The translations under genes were made by a program, and so were the position numbers. This document shows, piece by piece, positions 24,523 through 31,400 of a stretch of DNA of 35,922 nt. Each line of letters begins with the position of its first letter. Positions within the stretch are counted from its first letter, which is position 1. The notes under the pieces are model-generated. The model made no database searches. It was not told where the DNA came from and worked only from the letters and a program-made list of their open reading frames with translations. The DNA is from Candidatus Eiseniibacteriota bacterium (lineage in GTDB: Bacteria; Eisenbacteria; RBG-16-71-46): assembly GCA_025357055.1 (NCBI GenBank), contig JANXPZ010000141.1:1-35922 (forward strand). The letters are read 5' to 3'.

Positions 24523-25583
24523 CAGCGGTCGCGCCCGCGCAGCGCGCGCTGGCGCAGCCACGCCTCCATCAGCGCCAGGGCGAGCATCGCCTCGGCCACC
24601 GGTACGACACGCGGGCAGATGCAGGGGTCGTGGCGGCCCACGATGGCGAGCGGCGTGGACTCACCCTGCGTGGTCGTGGCCGTCTGCTCCTGGCCGATCG
24701 AACTGGCCGGCCGGATCGCCACGCGCACCACGACGTCGGCGCCGTTCGAGATGCCGCCCGAGATGCCGCCGGCGTGGTTCGAGAGGTAGCGGCCGCCCTC
24801 GAGCACGTCGTTGGTCTCCGAGCCCCGGCGCGCGGCGAGGGCGAAGCCGTCGCCGATCTCCACGCCCCGGGTCGAGGGGATCGAGAGCATGTCGGCGCCG
24901 AGCAGGGCGTCGAGCCGGTCCATGGTGGGGTCGCCCCAGCCGGCGGGCACGCCGCGGGCGACGACTTCGACCACGCCGCCGACGGAGTCCTTCGCGTCGC
25001 GCGCGATCACGATGAGCTGGGCCATCTCGATCGCGGCGGCGGGGTCGGGGCAGCGCACCGGGTTGCGCTCGGCCTCGTCCCAGTCGCGCCAGGCCGCCAC
25101 CACGTCGCCGACCTGGACGGTGCCCCCGACGATGCTCACCCCGATGGTGGCCAGCGCGAGCTTCGCCAGCGCCCCGGCGGCCACGCGGCCCACGGTCTCG
25201 CGGCCCGACGAGCGTCCGCCACCGCGGTGGTCGCGCACGCCGTACTTCTGCTGCCAGGCGTAGTCCGCGTGTCCCGGGCGGAACACCTCGCGCAGGGCCT
25301 CGTAGTCCTGCGGGCGGGTGTCCTGGTTGCGCACCATCATCGCGATGGGAGTGCCGAGCGTGACTCCCTCGAAGAGCCCCGAGAGGACCTCGACGCGGTC
25401 GGCCTCGTCGCGCTGCGTGGTGAGTGCGCTCTGTCCCGGCCGGCGGCGGTCCAGCTCGCGCTGCAGGTCCGCGACGTCCACGCGGATGGCGGGTGGCATG
25501 CCGTCCACCACCACGCCCACGGCCGGACCGTGGGACTCGCCGAAGGTGACGACGCGGAAGAGCGTGCCGAACGAGGAGGACAT
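24522..25583 (-). CDS. aroC: Chorismate synthase
   Basis: Chorismate synthase makes chorismate from EPSP using reduced FMN, the last shikimate step. The 353 residues contain the three signatures: FGESHGPAVGVVVDGMPP near the start, FRPGHADYAWQQKYGVRDHR with GGGRSSGRETVGRVAAGALA in the middle, and NHAGGISGGISNGADVVVRV plus GRHDPCICPRVVPVAEAM at the end. The ATG at 25583 has AGG-rich sequence upstream and follows a possible 24-codon leader frame by two bases. It pairs with DAHP synthase, so the first and last shikimate enzymes are co-transcribed. Confidence 0.97.
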   Translation of the reverse strand: MSSSFGTLFRVVTFGESHGPAVGVVVDGMPPAIRVDVADLQRELDRRRPGQSALTTQRDEADRVEVLSGLFEGVTLGTPIAMMVRNQDTRPQDYEALREVFRPGHADYAWQQKYGVRDHRGGGRSSGRETVGRVAAGALAKLALATIGVSIVGGTVQVGDVVAAWRDWDEAERNPVRCPDPAAAIEMAQLIVIARDAKDSVGGVVEVVARGVPAGWGDPTMDRLDALLGADMLSIPSTRGVEIGDGFALAARRGSETNDVLEGGRYLSNHAGGISGGISNGADVVVRVAIRPASSIGQEQTATTTQGESTPLAIVGRHDPCICPRVVPVAEAMLALALMEAWLRQRALRGRDR

Positions 25584-25585
25584 GC

Positions 25586-25660
25586 TCAGCGCCCGCCCGC
25601 GCGGCGTGTTTCGCGGAGCCGGAGCAGCAGTTCGACAACGGCAGTCGTGGGCTTGCGCAT
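25586..25660 (-). CDS. Possible 24-residue upstream peptide coupled to aroC
   Basis: An ATG at 25660, preceded by a GGGAGA-like site, opens a frame of 24 residues (MRKPTTAVVELLLRLRETRR, then AGGR). It ends two bases before the aroC ATG (TGAGCATG). The close spacing suggests translational coupling. It contains no Phe, Tyr or Trp, so it does not look like a classical aromatic attenuation peptide. It may be a chance frame. Confidence 0.3.
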   Translation of the reverse strand: MRKPTTAVVELLLRLRETRRAGGR

Positions 25661-25702
25661 GGGGCTCTCCCGGGAAGGTCGGCGCGGCCGGTCAGCGACC
25701 GG

Positions 25703-25732
25703 ACGCTAGCAGGGTGGAGCCCGGTTTGGGAA
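25703..25732 (-). promoter_or_regulatory. Possible promoter of the aroC-aroF operon
   Basis: On the minus strand TTCCCA (25727-25732), an 18-nt spacer and TAGCGT (25703-25708) would start transcription near 25696, about 36 nt before the small upstream frame. The match is partial. The gap 25661-26003 between divergent operons otherwise holds no recognised gene. Confidence 0.4.
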
Positions 25733-25779
25733 GCCGGACCCGGTGCTTCGGGGCATGGGCGTCGAGGCTGTGGGTCGGT

Positions 25780-25880
25780 GCGCCGCACAGGTGCGGCGCG
25801 TGTCCTGCCCCGGGACCGCTTTCGCATGCTCCTCACGCAGGCCGGCCGCATCCGAATGAGCATCACGTTCCTGCATTCGG
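25780..25880 (+). promoter_or_regulatory. Structured leader candidate upstream of the metX-hom fusion
   Basis: Two strong hairpins lie here: an 8-bp G/C stem with a CAGG loop (about 25780-25799), and CCGAATG (25852-25858) pairing with CATTCGG (25874-25880). The second loop contains AGCAT, which with the preceding G could also pair with ATGCTC at 25826-25831, a potential pseudoknot. It does not match the SAM or SAH riboswitch consensus sequences I know. A regulatory role is only suggested by its place before a methionine-pathway gene. Confidence 0.25.
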
Positions 25881-26003
25881 GTCGTGACGAGTGACGCGCG
25901 TGTCGGTTCTCAGCCGCCAGCCGGTCCATCGGCACGGGCGGTCTGGTCCGGGTGGCCGGGACGCGATCCATCAGGCCTTCCCCTCTCCCCTTCCGCGAGG
26001 CCG

Positions 26004-28304
26004 ATGCAGCAGTCGGGCGAACACCGCGAGCTCTGGGCGGAGTCACCGACCCTCGCCCTTGGACGGGTGTGCCTGCTCGACCTGCCGGATGGCTTCCAGG
26101 CCGTGCATGGCGGCCGGCTCGAGTCGATCCAGCTCAGTTACGAGTGCTGGGGCGAGCTCAACCCGGCCCGCGACAACGCCGTGCTCATCTCCCACACGCT
26201 CACCAGCGACTGTCATGCCTCCGGTGACTTCCAGGGCGAGCCGGTCGGCTGGTGGGAAGGCCTCATCGGGCCGGGCCGCGCGATCGACACCGATCGCTGG
26301 TTCGTGGTCTGCCCGAACCTGCTGGGCAGCTGCTTCGGCTCGACCGGGCCACGCTTCCCCGCGCCCGACGGCGAGCCCTACCTCGAGCGCTTCCCGCTCC
26401 TGACGCCGCTCGATCTCATGCGGGTGCAGCGGTTGTTCGTGCGTCAGCTCGGCATCGACCGCCTGCAGATGGTCATCGGGCCGAGCCTGGGCGGCATGAT
26501 CGCCTGGGAATGGGCGATCGAAGGCGGCGACCTGGCCCGGCAGGTCGTGGTGGTCGCGGCTCCGCTGCGCACCACGCCCTACCAGATCGGCCTGAACTGG
26601 CTGCAGCGCCGGGGCGTCGAGCTGGATCTCACCGGCAGCGAGCCTGGCGCGGCCTGGGGACAGATGGTCTCGCGCGGAGTGGGCATGCTGAGCTACCGCT
26701 CGCCCGTCGGGCTGGACGAACGCTTCGGCCGCGAGTGGGCGAAGCCGCCGGGCGCCACGCTGGGTGAGCGCGGGATGTTCAACGTCGAGTCCTGGCTGCG
26801 CCACCAGGGGAAGAAGATGGCCCGCCGCTTCGATCCGTACTCGTACATCCTGCTGAGTCGCGCCATGGACCTGTTCGACGCCAGCGAGGGCCGCGGCAGC
26901 CTCGTCACCGCGCTCCAGCGTGTCCGCTGCCGCACGCTGGTGGTGGGCATCAGCTCCGACCACCTCTATCCCGCCGGGGAGGTCCATCTCGGCGCCGACA
27001 TCCTCAACCACCTCGGCAAGCCGGTCGAGTACGCCGAGATCCGCTCGCCGCACGGGCACGACGCCTTCCTGCTGGAGACCGGGCAGCTGGCGGCGATCCT
27101 GAGCGACGCCCACGCCCGCCGGCCCCGGGCCGTGCCGAGCCCCGCGCAGCAGGAAGTGCGCACCGTGCGCCTGGGGATCCTGGGCGCCGGACGCGTGGCG
27201 CGGCTCTTCCTCGAGCTGCTGGCGCAGCGCGAGACCCAGGTCGCGCTCGACTACGGCCTGCGCTTCGAGGTGAAGGCCGTGGCGGACCTGGACCCGGAGA
27301 AGCTGCGGGACCCGGCCTTCGAGTCCGCGGACACCGTGACCGATCCGGCGCTCGTCGTGGCCCGCGAGGACGTGGACGTGGTCGTCGAGGTCACGCGCGG
27401 CGGCGACACGCGCGAGCTGGTGGAGACCGCGCTGCGTCGCCGGCGACCCGTGGTCACGGTGAACAAGGCGCTGGTCGAGCGCCACGGTCCGGAGCTGGAG
27501 CGGCTGGCCCTGGCGAACGGCGTGCGGCTGGCCTACCACAACGCCATCGCGGCGGGCTGGCCGCTGCTCTACGCGGTCGAGCGCCCGCTGGTGCGCGAGC
27601 AGTTCCACAGCATCGAGTCCGTGCTCTCGTCGACCTGCAACGTGGTGCTCGAGCGCCTGGAGGCCGGCGACCCGTTCGCTGCCGCCCTCGCGCGCGCCGC
27701 CGCGCTCGAGGTGACCGAGCCCGACCCGCGACTCGATATCAGCGGCTGGGACACGGCGCAGAAGCTCCTGATCCTGGTCACGCGCACGCTCGGCGTGCGC
27801 TTCGGCATCGAGCAGCTCGCGGTGCGCGGCATCGCCGACCTGGACCCCGCGCTGGTGCGCGAGGCGCCGCGGCTGGGGCTGCGGGTCAAGCTGGTGGGCG
27901 TGTTCCATCGTGACGGGGATGGCACCCCGGTGGCGGCCGTGCTGCCGGCGGCGGTCGCGGCGGAGGGCCACCTGGGTGGGGTGCGTGGCGCGGACAACGT
28001 CATCGTGCTGGCCGGCGAGGAGACCGGCGAACTCGTGCACCTCGGCCGCGGTGGCGGGCAGCTCCCGGTGGCCACCGCGCTGCTCAACGACCTGATCGGG
28101 CTCTTCCACCCGAGCCACAGCTGGACCGGCCGGTTCCCGCCCGCCGGGTTCGCGCCCGTGGCTCCCGGGTTCACGCGCTTCCTGGTGCGCGAAGGCGGCG
28201 TGACGGTCGCCGCGCAGCCCACGCCCGGGGCGATCCCCCTGCTCGATTCGATGCGGAAGCGCTGGCGCCCGCGGCCCGGTGACCCGCCCGCCCGGAGCGG
28301 CTAG
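26004..28304 (+). CDS. Fusion of homoserine O-acetyltransferase (MetX) and homoserine dehydrogenase
   Basis: The 766-residue frame joins two enzymes acting on homoserine. Residues 1 to about 375 are a MetX-type alpha/beta hydrolase: HTLTSDCHASGD, GWWEGLIGPGRAIDTDRWF, nucleophile Ser161 in GPSLGG, Asp319 in ISSDHLYP and His352 in SPHGHDAF. Residues from about 386 are homoserine dehydrogenase: the nucleotide-binding GILGAGRVA (391-399), VVTVNKAL with Lys488, STCN, and EPDPRLDISGWDTAQK with catalytic-type Asp583 and Lys587. No ACT domain follows, so threonine feedback through ACT is not expected. Order is acetyltransferase first, linked by about 10 residues. ATG at 26004 begins the conserved part; the frame stays open to 25884 without similarity. 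The two activities would make and then acetylate homoserine for methionine synthesis. Confidence 0.9.
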   Translation: MQQSGEHRELWAESPTLALGRVCLLDLPDGFQAVHGGRLESIQLSYECWGELNPARDNAVLISHTLTSDCHASGDFQGEPVGWWEGLIGPGRAIDTDRWFVVCPNLLGSCFGSTGPRFPAPDGEPYLERFPLLTPLDLMRVQRLFVRQLGIDRLQMVIGPSLGGMIAWEWAIEGGDLARQVVVVAAPLRTTPYQIGLNWLQRRGVELDLTGSEPGAAWGQMVSRGVGMLSYRSPVGLDERFGREWAKPPGATLGERGMFNVESWLRHQGKKMARRFDPYSYILLSRAMDLFDASEGRGSLVTALQRVRCRTLVVGISSDHLYPAGEVHLGADILNHLGKPVEYAEIRSPHGHDAFLLETGQLAAILSDAHARRPRAVPSPAQQEVRTVRLGILGAGRVARLFLELLAQRETQVALDYGLRFEVKAVADLDPEKLRDPAFESADTVTDPALVVAREDVDVVVEVTRGGDTRELVETALRRRRPVVTVNKALVERHGPELERLALANGVRLAYHNAIAAGWPLLYAVERPLVREQFHSIESVLSSTCNVVLERLEAGDPFAAALARAAALEVTEPDPRLDISGWDTAQKLLILVTRTLGVRFGIEQLAVRGIADLDPALVREAPRLGLRVKLVGVFHRDGDGTPVAAVLPAAVAAEGHLGGVRGADNVIVLAGEETGELVHLGRGGGQLPVATALLNDLIGLFHPSHSWTGRFPPAGFAPVAPGFTRFLVREGGVTVAAQPTPGAIPLLDSMRKRWRPRPGDPPARSG

Positions 28305-28307
28305 AAT
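28279..28307 (+). promoter_or_regulatory. Possible promoter of the GH31 gene
   Basis: GTGACC (28279-28284), a 17-nt spacer and TAGAAT (28302-28307) lie across the end of the metX-hom gene. Transcription would start near 28314, leaving a leader of about 88 nt before the GTG at 28402. Confidence 0.45.
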
Positions 28308-28401
28308 GCCAGCCGTCTGCCCGCCGCAGGGACCGGCCCGCGTCTGACGCGGACGGCCGGTCGCGGCAGGGCCCCGGGACAGCCGATCGAGGAGGACCGC
28401 C

Positions 28402-31400
28402 GTGGCGTACCGTCCGCCGCACCTGCGCCCCGCCCCCGCGTTCGCCGTGGTCCTGCTCGTCCTGGCGACGGCGTGCCCCGTCCCCGCCCACGCCGCCTGG
28501 CCGGCGCCCGGCGCGCGCATCCTCTTCGCTCCCGGCCGCCCGGTCCTCCAGCCCGCCCGGCTCGCCGAGTCCATCGGCGATCGGATGGTGCGCTTCTGGG
28601 CCGACTCGGCCGCGCAGGCCGGGGCCCTGCCCTCGCTGGCGCTCGCCGCTCCCGCTCGCGTCCTCGGCCCCGCCCCCGCGACGTTCCCGCTCCGGCCGGA
28701 GTTCTCCTCGCAGCAGGGCGTGCGCACCGTGCGACTCAAGGTCGAGCGCGGCACCTCGCTCTACGGCACGGGCGAGGTCATGGGCTCCCTGCTGCGCAAC
28801 GCCCGCGTGACCACCTGCTGGAACACCGATGCCTACGGTTACGACGAGCAGACGCCGTCGCTCTACCAGTCGCATCCGTGGGTGCTCGCCGTGCGCGCGA
28901 ATGGCACGGCCTACGGCGTGCTCGGCGACACCCCGGGGCGGACGACCGTGGACCTGACCGACGGCATCACCTTCCGCGCGCAGGGGCCGCCGTTCGACGT
29001 CATCGTGATCGAGCGCGAGAGCCCGCAGGCCGTGCTCAAGGCGCTCGCCGACCTCACCGGGCGCATGCCGCTGCCGCCGAAGTGGGCGCTGGGCTACCAC
29101 CAGTGCCGCTATTCCTACACGCCCGCCGCGCAGGTGCTCGAGGTCGCGCGGGAGTTCCGCCAGCGGCGCATCCCCTGCGACGTGGTGTGGATGGACATCG
29201 ATTACATGGACGGTTACCGGCTCTTCACGTTCAGCCCGCAGGGCTTCCCGGACCCGCGCGCGTTGAACGACTCGCTGCACGCCATCGGGTTCCGCTCCGT
29301 GTGGATCGTGGACCCCGGCGTGAAGCGCGACCCCGGCTACCCCGTCTATCAGCAGGGCAGCGCCGGCGACCACTGGGTCAAGGCCGCCAGCGGCGAGGAC
29401 TACGTCGGCAGGGTGTGGCCCGGCCAGTGCGTGTTCCCCGACTTCACCCGCGCTGCCACGCGCGCCTGGTGGGGCTCGCTCATCGGCGGTTTCGCCGCCA
29501 CCGGAGCCGACGGCATCTGGAACGACATGAACGAGCCCGCGATCTTCGAGGTGGAATCGAAGACCATGCCCGCGACCAACCGTCACCGCGCCGACGCCGA
29601 ACTCGGCGGCCCCGGACCGCACCTGCGCTACCATAACGTCTACGGTTCGCTGATGGCGCGGGCGACCCGCGAGGGACTCGAGGCCGCGCGCCCGCAGCGG
29701 CGGCCGTTCGTGCTCACGCGCGCGGGATTCCTCGGCACCCAGCGCTACGCCGCCTGCTGGACCGGCGACAACCGCGCTACCTGGAAGCATCTCGCCGCCT
29801 CCGTGCCGATGGCGCTGAACCTCGGGCTCTCGGGGCAGCCCATGTGTGGGCCCGACATCGGCGGCTTCGGCGGCGCGCCCGAAGCGCGGTTGTTCGCGCG
29901 CTGGATGGGCGTCGGCGCGCTGCTGCCCTTCGCCCGCGGGCACAGCGAGAAGGGCTCGCCGCGGCGCGAGCCGTGGTCCTTCGGCCCCGCGGTCGAGGCC
30001 ACCTGTCGCAGAGCGCTCGAGACCCGCTATCGGCTGATGCCCTACCTCTATACGCTCTTCCGCGAGGCCTCGGTGGACGGGTTGCCCGTCGCGCGTCCGG
30101 TGTTCTTCGCGGACCCGAAGGACGACAGGCTGCGCGCCGAGGACCACGCCTTCCTGCTGGGCGCCGATCTGCTGGTGGTGCCCGACCTCACCGACGACCA
30201 GTCGCACGTGCCCATGCTGCCGAAGGGCGTCTGGCGGCAGGTCGAGATCGGGGACGGGCGAGGCGACCCCGACCTGCCGCGCCTGCTGGTGCGCGGTGGC
30301 GGCATCGTCCCGCTCGGCCCCGTCCTGCAGCACGTGGACGAGCGCCCGCTCGACGAGGTCGAACTGCTGGTGTGCCTCGACGAGCGCGGCCACGCCGAGG
30401 GCACGCTGTACGAGGACGCCGGCGACGGCTACGGCTACCGCGATGGCGAGTACCGGCTCACGCGCTACGTCGCGCAACTCGCCGGGGACCGTCTCCAGGT
30501 GAGGGCCGCCTCGAGCGAGGGCTCATGGCCGGTGCTGAGCGGACGCCGGTATACGGTCAGGGTGCTGCCGGCGCGAAGGTGCTCGAGGGGCTCCGGGTCG
30601 AGGGCCCGTAGGCGGTCGTCAACCTCGCCGCAGCGGGCGCCCCGTGTGGACGCCGTGTGGACGCTCTCGCCCTGCGCCCGTGGGCCTGATATCCTTGTAT
30701 GCATGAAGACCGCATCCATGGCCCGTCGCACCCGCATGCTTCCCGCCCTCCTGCTGGGCTCCGCCCTCCTCGCCGCCTGCCTCCTCCCCGCTCCCGCCCG
30801 CGCGCAGGGAGTGCGCCTGTTCCGCGACGGCAGTGGCACCTACTGGGACCTCTCCTACGGGTATGCCTCGGGCGGCAGCGCCGTGCAGCTCATCAACGGC
30901 AGCAAGGCCCCGCTCGAGTACGTCACGCGCTGGCGCGGGACCAGCAGCCTGCGCATGCGCTACACGGCGCAGACCGCCGGCGATTGGCTGCTCGGCGTGG
31001 CCAACACCGGCTGGACCGCGGTGGACGGCGCGCAGCTCGACTCGCTGATCTTCTGGGCGTACTCCGGCACGGCGCTGGCGGCCAGCGACCTGCCCTACGT
31101 GTTCATCGAGGATCAGAACAACACGCGCACGCCGCGCTACCCGATGGCGCCCTACAACCCGGCGGGACTGCCGGCCGGCGTCTGGACGCGCCTGGTCATG
31201 GCCCTGGCGCCGATCAAGGCCGGCCCGGGCAGCGCCAACCTGTCGATCATGAACAAGACGTTCTTCGCGCAGACGCCGACCGGCGCGATGAACGTGCAGC
31301 GCACCGTGTACGTCGATGAACTGCGCTGGGTGCGCTCCGATCCCACGCTGCCGCTCACTCCCACCGGCGTGCAGGCGACCGCCGGAGAGCGCCACGTGGA

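Noticed and set aside
26043-28754. A long minus-strand open frame opposite metX-hom
   Set aside because: It is the antisense shadow of a high-GC gene, rich in Arg/Ala/Gly/His without any recognisable domain; the plus-strand frame has full enzyme motifs.
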